A DNA stretch of 64,000 nt, from contig QJNS01000019.1 of assembly GCA_004154925.1 (NCBI GenBank), positions 62,001 to 126,000 on the forward strand, in the 5' to 3' direction. The notes beneath the pieces are model-generated. The model had not been told where the DNA came from and ran no database searches. It saw only the letters and a list, made by a program, of their open reading frames with translations. Positions 22,930 through 32,072 of the stretch are shown here, one piece after another. The first letter of the stretch is position 1, and every line of letters begins with the position of its first letter. Source of the stretch: Monosporascus cannonballus (lineage: Eukaryota > Ascomycota > Sordariomycetes > Xylariales). Made by a program: the position numbers and the translations under genes.

Positions 22930-23496
22930 CCTGATGTTGTGAATCTCTCCGGGTGACTATAATCGAGTAAGGCACGTCAATGACGTTTTATTGGCCTGGC
23001 TGGTGACAAGGAAGTGCGGAGGGTCAAGTCACATGTGTCATCTCATTCCTAACCTGGGAATTAAAGGTGGCCGAGAAATGGGGGGGAAATGCAACGGTAG
23101 ATGAAAGTTGTTAATGTTAGATGTTGACGGCCCCCTAAATTGGAAGTCGGCAGTTGGTGGTTTGGCTCGTCTTTCTTTCCTTTGCGTTCTGAGCCTTAGA
23201 GTGAAGCGGTTTAGTTGATGGATCCCTAGAACGCGCGCTAGATTTAGCGGCTAATGTCACCCTGCATAAGACCCCGAATCTCCCTGAAGACCTCGGATCT
23301 TCGAGGTGCATTTTCCCAGCGGCCATTGTAATATACATACACGGCAACTTCAACGTACCAAACATTCCCAATCGTACCTAGGAATCTGATCTTTAAGTTC
23401 TTAAACTTGGCATTGAAATCCCCCCGCTCAATTGGCCTGCTGAGCTTTCATTCGCGTCGCGTACTTCCCGGTAATCAAGAGCCTCCTAAATCGAAT
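22930..23496. promoter_or_regulatory. Divergent promoter region of ORC6 and EF-hand gene
   Basis: 567 bp between two divergent start codons (ORC6 on minus at 22929, EF-hand protein on plus at 23497). It must hold both promoters. I see no clear TATA box and no supportable gene. Confidence 0.5.
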
Positions 23497-24224
23497 ATGC
23501 GGCGCGCCATACTAGTCGCTGCTGGCCTTTTCTGTCGAGCTCTCGGTCATGGCGACCACGGCGGATCGCAAAAGCCAATGGTCGACGATAAGGCGGACTG
23601 GATGACGAAGCACATGGCCGGTACGTGATACCATTATCTACGCCTTCTTCATAGGTCGAGGGTGGTGGCATCCCACAAGCTTGAGCGGTTCCGAACAAAA
23701 AGGAGATATAGCCGCTAACTAGTCTGTTGGGCGTCAAAGAGGAACACCATATCAGCGACTTCGATGCCTCGTCCTTCTTTGCCCTGCACGACTTCAACAG
23801 CGACGGCTTCTGGGAGCCGGAGGAGATCCTTCGCACGTACGGACTGATGGACGAGTCGAACAAGGACGTGCCGCAGTCGCGGCGCGACGACATCCAGCGG
23901 GCGCTCATGGCCCTGCTCGACGCGAACCTGGACAACGCCATAACACGCGAGGAGTTCATAGCCTTCATCGCCAGCGGCAAGTCGCTGCCCGACATGCAGA
24001 CGGGGCCCGGCCATCACGGCGACGACGAGTACGAGTACGAGATCCACCACTGGGAGAAGTACCACGACGAGAACACGCGGCTCGAGGACCTGACCCACCC
24101 CGAGGACATCGAACACTTCAAGAAACACGAGCAGATGGAGGCCGAGGAAGCGAGGCTGGAGGAGCTCAACAAGAAGACCATCGTGGAGGAGAACATACCG
24201 AGCAAGTTCCGACGGGGTGGCTAG
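23497..24224 (+). CDS. Secretory-pathway EF-hand protein, Ssp120/nucleobindin-like
   Basis: Calcium-binding protein of 202 residues, predicted to enter the secretory pathway. Exons 23497-23620 and 23740-24224 with a 119-bp intron (GTACGT donor, CTAACT branch, AAAG acceptor). An N-terminal signal peptide (MRRAILVAAGLFCRALGHG) precedes a histidine/glycine-rich segment. Two EF-hand loops are visible: D59-N61-D63-F65-E67-E70 (canonical ligands), and D102-N104-D106-A108-T110-E113. The C-terminal half is acidic and coiled-coil-like (HWEKYHDENTRLEDLTHPED, then EQMEAEEARLEELNKK). The layout matches the fungal Ssp120 group, linked in yeast to ER-Golgi cargo receptors. The start is set by the signal peptide. 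Confidence 0.85.
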
Positions 24225-24339
24225 CGCGGCATCGTGCTGAAATGATAAGGCTCGGGGTTCTTATTTGGTGTGCCATGTGGACGAGTTTACGATCGACGGA
24301 CGAATATGCGGTTGGAGGCGTGGGCGGAATACCACCACA

Positions 24340-25683
24340 TCATGTAATGGTACTAGATGTTGTAATGTACATATCGAACACGCAGTGCCAAACCCCCGGC
24401 GCGAACGTCTTGACCCGCTCGACATGATCCACGTATGCCGACTTGGAGCCGCCATGCATTTTCGCCAGCTCGCCGAACCAGCGCTCGATCTTCCCTTTCC
24501 TCCTCTCGACATCCGCGACCCCGACGTTCTCATGCAGATGGAGCCACGCGTCCTCGCTATCCCGAACGATATCCCAGGCGCTCCGCCAAGATGCCTCGCT
24601 CGTCGGCAGCAGGCCGCAGTTCACATGCAGCACGTTCGCGGCGCCCGACCGCCGCAGCTCGCCGATCCGTGCGGCGGCGCGCGCGTTGTCTTCGAGGAAC
24701 ACCACGATCTGCTCTCCGCCGCCGCCGAGGACGAGCTCGTCCGTCGATGACGCCGACGCCAGTCCTCGCCCCCGTACGACGCGCACGCCCCAGCCGTTCG
24801 CCCGCGCGCCCCGGCGCAGCCCCTCCACGCTCCAGGGGTTAAGCTCCCAGCACAGCACGCGCATGCCGAGCCGCGCGTACGAGAACACGAAGTAGCCGAT
24901 GCCGGCGTAGAGGTCCACGGCCCATGCGTTCCCGAGGCGGCGGCGGGCTCGGGCTCGGGCTTCCGGGGTCATCCTACTTCCGTGCTCTGTCGACGGTGCT
25001 CCTTCATTAGCGGCGGCGGCGGCGGCGGCCTGGGCTTGGGGTCGTTCGCGGTCACGGTCGCTGTGGAAATCCAAAAGCCGCGCCTTCTCCTTGATATTTC
25101 CGCGGCTGAACATAGTCCAGCGCGGCGCCCACGTCTGGAAGATGCCGTTCTGCTTTGTGGACACCCAGAAGGCGGCCTCGAAGTCTGCCGCTGAGGGGCC
25201 ACCGGAGGGGTCCGAGACGGCAGCGGGGCCGAAGTCCCCATACAGCATGCGCAGGCCGCTCGGGCTGCGTAGAATGTTCTCTTCCGCGGCCCGTTCGTGA
25301 CGCGTTGACGCGGCGCCGTTGCTCTCCTCTGCCTCTCCGGGGGTGTGCAGGGGGATCCCCTCGTTGACCGCGAGGTGGGTGAACTCTCCCTTCTGCCTCT
25401 TGGAGATCGCCGATAGTATGCCTCTCCATAGCTGGTCGAGACGCTCCCTGTCGGCGGAGCGCAGGATCTCGCGCCATGCTGCTGATCCGAACGCCCCGGT
25501 CGGGAGCAGCACCATCGGCTCATACACGATCCATCGTTTCGGCGCCTGCGCCACGAGCTGATCGCGATCGTGCTGCTGACATCCCGGAAAGGCGGAATCG
25601 AACCAGGAAACCAGCACTGCCTCAATTGGATTCTGCTGCGGTGCTTTGCGCTTTGGTTTGACTTGCGCTTTTTGCGAGTTCAT
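24340..25683 (-). CDS. TRM12: tRNA wybutosine-synthesizing protein 2 (TYW2/Trm12)
   Basis: Uses S-adenosylmethionine to transfer an alpha-amino-alpha-carboxypropyl group during wybutosine formation at position 37 of tRNA-Phe, in the cytosol. Single exon, 447 residues from ATG at 25683; the frame extends upstream but without family-like sequence, and the ATG gives MNSQKAQVKPKRKAP. Family features: APKRWIVYEPMVLLPTGAF, GIFQTWAPRWTMFSRGNIKE, the SAM-binding loop VDLYAGIGYFVFSYARLG with CWELNPWSVEGLRRG, VVFLEDNARAA, HVNCGLLPTS and LHLHENVG. Length is close to yeast Trm12 (about 460 residues). It contains an Ala/Gln-rich tract (AQAAAAAAAN) in the middle. Confidence 0.9.
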   Translation of the reverse strand: MNSQKAQVKPKRKAPQQNPIEAVLVSWFDSAFPGCQQHDRDQLVAQAPKRWIVYEPMVLLPTGAFGSAAWREILRSADRERLDQLWRGILSAISKRQKGEFTHLAVNEGIPLHTPGEAEESNGAASTRHERAAEENILRSPSGLRMLYGDFGPAAVSDPSGGPSAADFEAAFWVSTKQNGIFQTWAPRWTMFSRGNIKEKARLLDFHSDRDRERPQAQAAAAAAANEGAPSTEHGSRMTPEARARARRRLGNAWAVDLYAGIGYFVFSYARLGMRVLCWELNPWSVEGLRRGARANGWGVRVVRGRGLASASSTDELVLGGGGEQIVVFLEDNARAAARIGELRRSGAANVLHVNCGLLPTSEASWRSAWDIVRDSEDAWLHLHENVGVADVERRKGKIERWFGELAKMHGGSKSAYVDHVERVKTFAPGVWHCVFDMYITTSSTIT

Positions 25684-26254
25684 TATTCGGACTGGAGGTA
25701 AAATGTGACCCGGAGAGAATTGACCCCGCCGAAAAGACAGGAAACTCCGGGGGCTTGCGGGGCAGCATGTGGAGCTGATTCGGAGGCAGTTACCCGGAAA
25801 GTGGCCCCCTAAAAGTGTGCTTGGGTAGGGCCAACGACAACGACACGCCTTAGACACTGCGCCACTATCTCATAAGTTGGGATTAGGCATTATCAGGATC
25901 TGTCTAAGTTAGGTACCTAGGTAGGTACCCGTTCAGTGCGCGAGGGGGTTGCAGAACCAACGAGCTAGAGTATCACCTCTAAATTAGACAGCCGCACAGG
26001 CAGGATCAGGAGCTAGGGTGCCCATCCAGCCAAGGCAGTCTTCCTTCCAAATTTACGAGACTAAACAGCCAAGAGGATACTCATAACAACAGCAACAATT
26101 CATTGTCCCCCTCTGCAATGACAAAGAGCGGCTCTGATAAACATTGGACCTCGTATCGAAACAACATGCATTGTCTAACTGCCTACCCAGGGAACCGGAC
26201 CAAAAATGAAAGAGGGCTGTTCAAGATGTTTATATATCAGTCTCGTCTGCGGAA
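25684..26254. other. Upstream region of the Trm12 gene
   Basis: No gene supported; presumably the promoter of the minus-strand Trm12 gene. CAACAACAGCAACAA simple sequence occurs near 26086. Confidence 0.4.
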
Positions 26255-27010
26255 TCAAAGACCAAACCCCAAGCTGCGGTGCCATTGATATCCACAGCCG
26301 TAACCATGTCTCGCGCTCCACTTAGATGCAACCCCCACCCACACCTGGGGAAAATCCCACCACCCAAATTCGCCGGCACCAAGTTCGCCGCCGTGCTTAC
26401 GCGCGCAGCTCCTCGACGGCGGCGTCCGCCTCTCGTCCACCAGCCAGTCCTGCGCGGTGCTCGGAAGCGTGAATTGCTGGCACCAGTTGATGCGCCTCGA
26501 GTCTTCGAAGATGAATGTCGCGTCCCCCGGTGACAGCGAGCCGTCCCGGCTGCCCATCCAGATCTACTCGTGCCCCGGCCGCCACGTGTACGAGGGACCG
26601 CGGCTCCTGGGCGGCCGGTACGGCAGCCAGCGCGCGAAGGAGTGGCGGGACCCGCGCGAGTACCCCCGCGGCATGTGTCCGCGTTGCCGGGGGCGACGCG
26701 CTACGCGGTCCGCGAGGGGGCAACGGGCCCGCGTCGGGCGCGGACGCGGGCACGGAGACGCTGTCGAGAAAGGAGTAGCGCCGCCGTCGCGGCCTCCGCC
26801 TGTCGAGGCGACGATGAGAACCCGATGAGGAGGTGGAGAGCTGCGCCCCGGCTCCGGGGACGAGCTGGGCGAAGAACAAACCCTGGAAGCTTTCCAGGGA
26901 TGAGGAAGGTCAGGACTGGGGAGATGCGCGGAGCTCTCGGGGTCTGGCCGAGGCCGACCCGGAGTAAGGTAGGTCTCGACGGGAAAACGCGGCAGGCTTC
27001 GAGGCACGGC
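26255..27010. other. GC-rich segment with competing frames, possible unrecognised gene
   Basis: About 750 bp are markedly richer in G and C than the flanks, as exons are elsewhere in this window, but no family is recognisable. On plus, 26457-26828 is open (including SVNCWHQLMRLESSKMNVAS). On minus, 26255-26557 encodes 100 residues rich in W, G and F (SPGDATFIFEDSRRINWC; GEFGWWDFPQVWVGV), and 26397-26879 and 26564-27007 are open in other frames. Any of these may be an exon of a spliced gene, or the segment may be a broken gene. I cannot choose a strand. Confidence 0.25.
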
Positions 27011-27817
27011 TCAGCTGAAGCCCGCGCTGGATCCGGTCATTAGGCTGCCATCTCCCGATGAAGGTGAGTCGGATTTGTGGGGTCCGGTGAGCCGATCTGA
27101 TGATCAAGGTAACGAGCGTAGCTGCTTATGCAGTGAGAAGAAAAGCGAGTAGAGTATGACATTGAGAGTTTTATTAGTAGTCCAAAGAGGGTATATTCAT
27201 AATTTCAAGCCGCGGTGGTTCTTATTTCTCCTTTTTGGCCTTCACTCTCGGCCTGTATTGAATATGGGTACTATGGCCCGGTAAAACTCGAGAGACATTA
27301 ATGTCCACGAAAGAAGTGCAACCAAGGGCTGGGACAGAACGGCCGCCCCCCTTTATTCAGTATGCAGCGACTCGAGAACAGAAACCGTCGCCCCGTTCTT
27401 CGTATTACCCACCGTACTGATGACTATATCTTCAGCCTTATGCGAGGAAACTGGTCATCATCTATAGGAAAGGTGCACAGGGTTTCATGGGGTTCCGTCA
27501 CGCGAGATTGGGTTGTCTTCTGTGATACAACGAGACATTTCAGTATGCCGCAACAAAAGGCATGTGTTACTGACATCATGTTGACATTCCGATCATGGTC
27601 GATCATGGGCTATTAAGCCCATAGTTGATGGAGTAACCCCATTGGCGACCTTCTTAATGGGGTTATAGGGCTTCATTCCGTTGCGACATAGCCGCTTTGG
27701 GCAATTGTCTGCTCCATTTAGCCTATCTTCACCCGTATTTGCACGCCTTCGAAATTCGTTATATTCAACGTTGCCGCTGCCATCAAATTACGGCAGGCGG
27801 CAATAAATATAATCAAG
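27011..27817. other. Upstream region of the amidohydrolase gene
   Basis: No gene supported; AT-richer than the neighbouring segment. Likely promoter and 5' UTR of the plus-strand amidohydrolase. ATCAAGATGG gives a reasonable start context at 27818. Confidence 0.4.
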
Positions 27818-29251
27818 ATGGTGAAGCGTACAGTTGAGCAACAGCCTCAATGCCGGGGATCACCGGAACCGTTGCCGGAATCAGTCTTCTCGACAGCCTT
27901 CGGGATCACGATCAGAACGAGGCCCGAAGAGCCCGGTGCTAATGACGCCCGGGACGGGGAGCCCGTGTTCACCATCATCACCGCGGACCTCCTCATCCCC
28001 GGCGATGGCGAGCCGCTGAAGGATGCCGCCCTCGTCATCGAGGACAGGGTGATCGCGTGGGTCGGCCCGCAGTCGGCGGTACCGCCCAAGTACGCCGGCG
28101 CACAGCACAGGTCCTACTCCGTCCCCTATCTCATGCCCGGCCTGTGGGACTGCCACGTCCATTTCGGCGGCGAGTCGACCGCGGAGCCGAGCCCCATCCC
28201 GTTCATCGGCGGCCACCCGGCGATTTCCGGGGCCCGCCTAGCGAGGGGCTGCTGGACGGCGCTGCAGCGGGGCTACACGTCGCTGCGCGACGTCGCCGGC
28301 TACGGGTGCGAGCTCGGCCGCGCCATCGACGACGGCACCATAGCGGGGCCGAACGTCTACAGCTGCGGCGCCTGCCTCAGCCAGGCGGGCGGCCACGGCG
28401 ACGTCTTCGAGCTGCCGGCCGGCGACGCGCTCCTGCACAACGGCGTCGCGAGCGTCGCGCCGGGCCACCAGTACGGAGCCGGAAAGGTCGTCATGGCAGA
28501 CGGCCCCGACGAGTGCCGCCGCGCGGTGCGGCTGCAGATCAGGCGCGGCGCCCGGTGCATCAAGGTGCTCGCGTCGGGCGGCGTCAGGTCCCGCGACGAC
28601 GACCTGCTCGCGCCGCAGTTCAGCCCCGAGGAGCTCGGGTGCGTGGTCTCGGAGGCGGCCAGGAAGGGCCTCGTCGTCGCGGCGCACGTGCACAGCAAGC
28701 CCGCCATCATAAACGCGGTCCTGGCCGGCGTCAGGACCGTGGAGCACGCTTCGTTCGCCGACCAGGAGTGCGTGGATCTCATCAAGGATAAGGGCGCCGT
28801 CTACATCGCCACGCGGACTATCGTGGACATGCTGCTCCGGACGGGAGGCAAGGGCCTGTCGCGGCAGACGTGGGAGAAGGCTAAGCTGATCGGGCGGCAT
28901 CACGAAGCCGCGTACAAGTTGGCAGTCAGGTCGGGGGTGACCTTTGCGTTGGGGACGGACACGCAACCGGGTTTCAATATGGCGAAGGAGCTAGAGCACG
29001 CCGTCAAGGCCGGGATGAGCAACCTAGAGGCCATCAAAGCGGCGACGGCGAACGGTCCGTTAAGCGTCGGAGAGCAGGCGCCGAAGTCTGGGCAGCTCAA
29101 AGCCGGATACGAGGCGGATGTTCTCGGCTTATTGGAGAATCCAGTTGAAGATGTTACAGTGCTGCAGAAGATGGACAATGTCAAGTGGGTATGGAAGGGT
29201 GGCAAGATCTTCAAGGGCCCAGGGGTTGGGCCTTGGGGAGAAGATGATTGA
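27818..29251 (+). CDS. Ochratoxinase-type amidohydrolase
   Basis: Metal-dependent amidohydrolase of 477 residues, single exon. It closely follows the layout of the Aspergillus amide hydrolase called ochratoxinase, and of imidazolonepropionase-like/prolidase-like amidohydrolases that hydrolyse N-acyl amino acids. Visible metal and catalytic residues: H113 and H115 in GLWDCHVHFGG; K249 in CIKVLASGG, the position carboxylated in the family; H290 in AAHVHS; H310 in VEHASFAD; D381 in ALGTDTQPG. Typical flanking motifs are LLIPGDGEPLKDAALVI near the N-terminus and WKGGKIFKGPGVGPWGE at the C-terminus. There is no signal peptide. Detoxification of amide-linked compounds is possible; the real substrate cannot be inferred. 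Confidence 0.88.
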   Translation: MVKRTVEQQPQCRGSPEPLPESVFSTAFGITIRTRPEEPGANDARDGEPVFTIITADLLIPGDGEPLKDAALVIEDRVIAWVGPQSAVPPKYAGAQHRSYSVPYLMPGLWDCHVHFGGESTAEPSPIPFIGGHPAISGARLARGCWTALQRGYTSLRDVAGYGCELGRAIDDGTIAGPNVYSCGACLSQAGGHGDVFELPAGDALLHNGVASVAPGHQYGAGKVVMADGPDECRRAVRLQIRRGARCIKVLASGGVRSRDDDLLAPQFSPEELGCVVSEAARKGLVVAAHVHSKPAIINAVLAGVRTVEHASFADQECVDLIKDKGAVYIATRTIVDMLLRTGGKGLSRQTWEKAKLIGRHHEAAYKLAVRSGVTFALGTDTQPGFNMAKELEHAVKAGMSNLEAIKAATANGPLSVGEQAPKSGQLKAGYEADVLGLLENPVEDVTVLQKMDNVKWVWKGGKIFKGPGVGPWGEDD

Positions 29252-31110
29252 TTCGATCAATTCAGTCACCAGTAGATACACCATCTCCTAATTGATGACT
29301 TCAAGCTCGTTAGGCCTCGGCGTCGCAAAACCGGAGATGAGGCCCCTTTAAAGCATACTGAGAAGCAGCAGCACACTCGCGACAATTCCCGTGGAAGGCT
29401 ATGTTGATTCTTACATTGTTAGCGCCTGAACTCATATATTCTGTATGATACGCAAATATTATTTTGGCTCGTAGTAAGGATAGTATTGTCATTCTCTTTG
29501 TGGCATAAGCTGCGTAAGATGCTGCTGCCTCTGCAAAAATGGCATTCTCGGCCGTTTACAGCATAAGCCGTAGATTAGGCTGACCCTGTGACTTCCCTAC
29601 CGAGCATTTGACCAAAACGACTCGTGGATCACCGTCGAGCAGAGGACACTCGCTCGATTCCGTGGTGGAAACATTCATTGCACAGGTCTCAAATACAAGT
29701 CCTTGAATCCGTGATTCACCCTGCAATCCCCCATGCCTAACAACAAGGCTTATCGTATTCTACCAGACGCCAGCTTTCTTCTTTATAGAAGCACTTCCCT
29801 TACTACACACAGAGCTCACGTATTGCTGATAACTTCCTTCGCAGAGCTGCCCTCTCTTACTTGCCCAGAGTTGTTACATTCAGATAGGGGCATAGAATCA
29901 CGCTCGTGAAAGGCACCCCAGGTGCTACAGAATGAATTGACGCAACTGCCTGTGTTTGCATGGAGATTATGGTAAAAGAGTGTTAGCTAAGACCCTATTC
30001 GTTCTACCCACGTCGGCCCTCTAAGTCACTGGATGCTCTTCCGTGCCTCGGTACCGTCTGTTGCTAAGTCGATGATCCTCACTACATTCACCTAGACTTC
30101 AAAGAGCTTGTACGTTCCAACTACCGAATACGTTATATACCTCACGGCATTACCCTGGCGTACATAATAGTAGCTGCAAACTTACTGAGGGTAAGTAAGG
30201 AGCACACCGTTCTATTGGGCAGTGGTCGACCATGCTGCTACTTCCCTGTACAGCCGATCAATGTCACCATCGTCCTGATCTTCAATTACCAAAGCTGAAC
30301 TAGCTAACCTTATACAGGACTCGGAATGTCTAAGTGGCCATCAGAGTAAGTGACCGAAGTTGGCTTATCCAGAAATAAAACGCGGCTTCTGGATCATCAT
30401 GCGTTGCCCCGGTCCTAACACCATGTTCACTACCATGAATGCTTTATGCTCTGCGCAAATTTCATTGATTCGACGCGAAGATAGGATTCATAAGTTGGAG
30501 TCTTCAAGGGCCATGCAAAGACCACTATGGGGTACCAACCTGCTCATGTTGATTTAGAAAGCAGTATCACAAAAGGGCCATGACATGTCAGGGTTGAAAC
30601 CTGTGGAGGCCGTTGTCTAGGTAAAGGTATACATCATGTGACACTTATGTCGTCGTCCTTGTGATCGAGAATGATCATCGCATAGGGGACCAGGAGAGCC
30701 AACCAGCTAATATCTTGTAGTAGGATATGGACGTGTTCGTACCCAGTTATATTCCAGAGCCGAGTGCCTACGACATCGGATAGAGCATTGAGAACATTGA
30801 GTCACCTACTATTCACTTTTATGCAGAAGGGAGGTGAAGCGAATGAGCATTTATATTTTGAAGGGAATGGAATCGATTCAATAACCGCCAAATAAAAAGC
30901 ACCTTCCTCAGATCCCCAAGACCGTGTCGCCTGAAACCAACAATATACCCTGCCATAGAAGATGAGGCCATGCGAAATCGTAGCCACATAGTCATCTAGC
31001 CGAGCGCTCAACCCAACGCTGAAGAAATCCAGCTCATGACTCGTCCATTCATTCATAGACCCCTTAACACCATTTCGCCGTGTTGCAGACCGACAGCATC
31101 GGCAGTTCGT
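29252..31110. other. Gene-poor spacer
   Basis: No gene supported in 1.9 kb. Short frames show no domains, signal peptides or convincing introns. Confidence 0.45.
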
Positions 31111-31428
31111 CTATAGAGGGATGACGCAGCAATCGCATGGGACCGGACAAGGGATGATGAAGCAGAAGCGACCGGGACATAGACCGCCGCGACGCTGACC
31201 GCCACGCAGCCCGACGGTGGATTCCTGTGGTTCGGAATGGGGGCGCTGGGGGTCTTGAAATAGTATGTCCCGTCAGTTCACGGACAGCATAGACACGGAA
31301 AGGAGGTACCTACTCATCGGCTCAGACGGCACTGGTTGTAGTTGTACGGATTGCCCAGCCTGAAGTGCCTGGCTGTCCGCTGCAATAGCGGCTGGGCCGT
31401 TGTGCGTGCTTGGTTGCGACGGAGCCAT
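31111..31428 (-). CDS. Small cysteine-rich protein with CPGRFCFIIPCP motif
   Basis: A gene easily missed because its second exon is only 47 codons. Exons on minus are 31314-31428 and 31111-31253, with a 60-bp intron (GTAGGT donor, AACTGAC branch, TTTCAAG acceptor), giving 85 residues. The N-terminal two thirds is hydrophilic and Gln/Pro/Ser-rich (MAPSQPSTHNGPAAIAADSQ). The C-terminus is a glycine-arginine linker followed by CPGRFCFIIPCPVPCDCCVI and a short tail. The Cys-rich hydrophobic end recalls small fungal proteins with a C-terminal Cys-rich membrane-associated module (CYSTM- or LITAF-like in style). Membrane attachment or palmitoylation is inference. The correct phase across the splice, GC-rich codons and the motif support it. 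Function unknown. Confidence 0.6.
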
Positions 31429-31701
31429 GTCGGAGAAGTCTCGGCAGGTAACGGTATGGCTGCCAGATTGGAGGACACACACTGGGGGTGATTTCAAAGT
31501 CCAGGTTCTATTAAAGTCGGTTGGGTTAATGCTGATGGTTGTATCAGGTGGAAATAGGTCGGGCTGAGAAGAGCTTTGTTGACACGCCCGCCACGCAGGT
31601 CAGCAGCAAGCAGTCAATGCCGTCATGTGATACCATGTCATGTGATCGTATCGTCCCTGCTATCTTATATAAATAAAATACTTACAACGTTAGCCGTCCC
31701 A
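31429..31701. other. Upstream region of the Cys-rich gene
   Basis: Non-coding as far as I can see; TATATAAATAAAATA occurs near 31666. Likely the promoter of the minus-strand Cys-rich gene, bounded by the large palindrome. Confidence 0.4.
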
Positions 31702-32072
31702 ACGGCTTCTCGAGTTGCCATCAATCAAGACAGTATGCCGCGGAATTCCTAATATACGATACCGGTAGTCCGTCCCGCTGGAATTTCTACGGAACATATC
31801 TTTACTTACGGTATACAACCGCCATAAAAGTATCGGACGAGCCAAAATTATCGACACTTCTGTCGATCCCCAAAATCTTTCAATTTTTTTGGGAAAGACT
31901 TTTGGGATCGATAGGAGTATCGATGGTTTTGGCTCGTCCGATACTTTTATGGCGGTTGTATACCGTAAGTAAAGATATGTTCCGTAGAAATTCCAGCGGG
32001 ACGGACTACCGGTATCGTATATTAGGAATTCCGCGGCATGCTGTCTTGATTGATGGCAACTCGAGAAGCCGT
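31702..32072. repeat. 371-bp palindrome (foldback / MITE-like element)
   Basis: The outer arms, 31702-31847 and 31927-32072, are each 146 bp and are inverted copies differing at one base by my alignment (CAGTATGCC versus CAGCATGCC). The 79-bp centre is itself an imperfect inverted repeat (CGATCCCCAAAATCTTTC against GAAAGACTTTTGGGATCG), with differences mostly C/T transitions. The whole unit is therefore one inverted duplication centred near 31887. No obvious target-site duplication was found just outside the arms and no transposase frame is recognisable. It could be a foldback/MITE, two head-to-head element ends, or an inverted duplication of unique DNA. Confidence 0.85.

Noticed and set aside
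25684..25857. N-terminal extension of Trm12 to 25857
   Set aside because: No ATG at that end and no family likeness; ATG at 25683 gives the expected length.
28057..28966. Long frames on both strands over the amidohydrolase
   Set aside because: They are shadow frames of GC-rich exon sequence; the true frame has the complete metal-ligand set.
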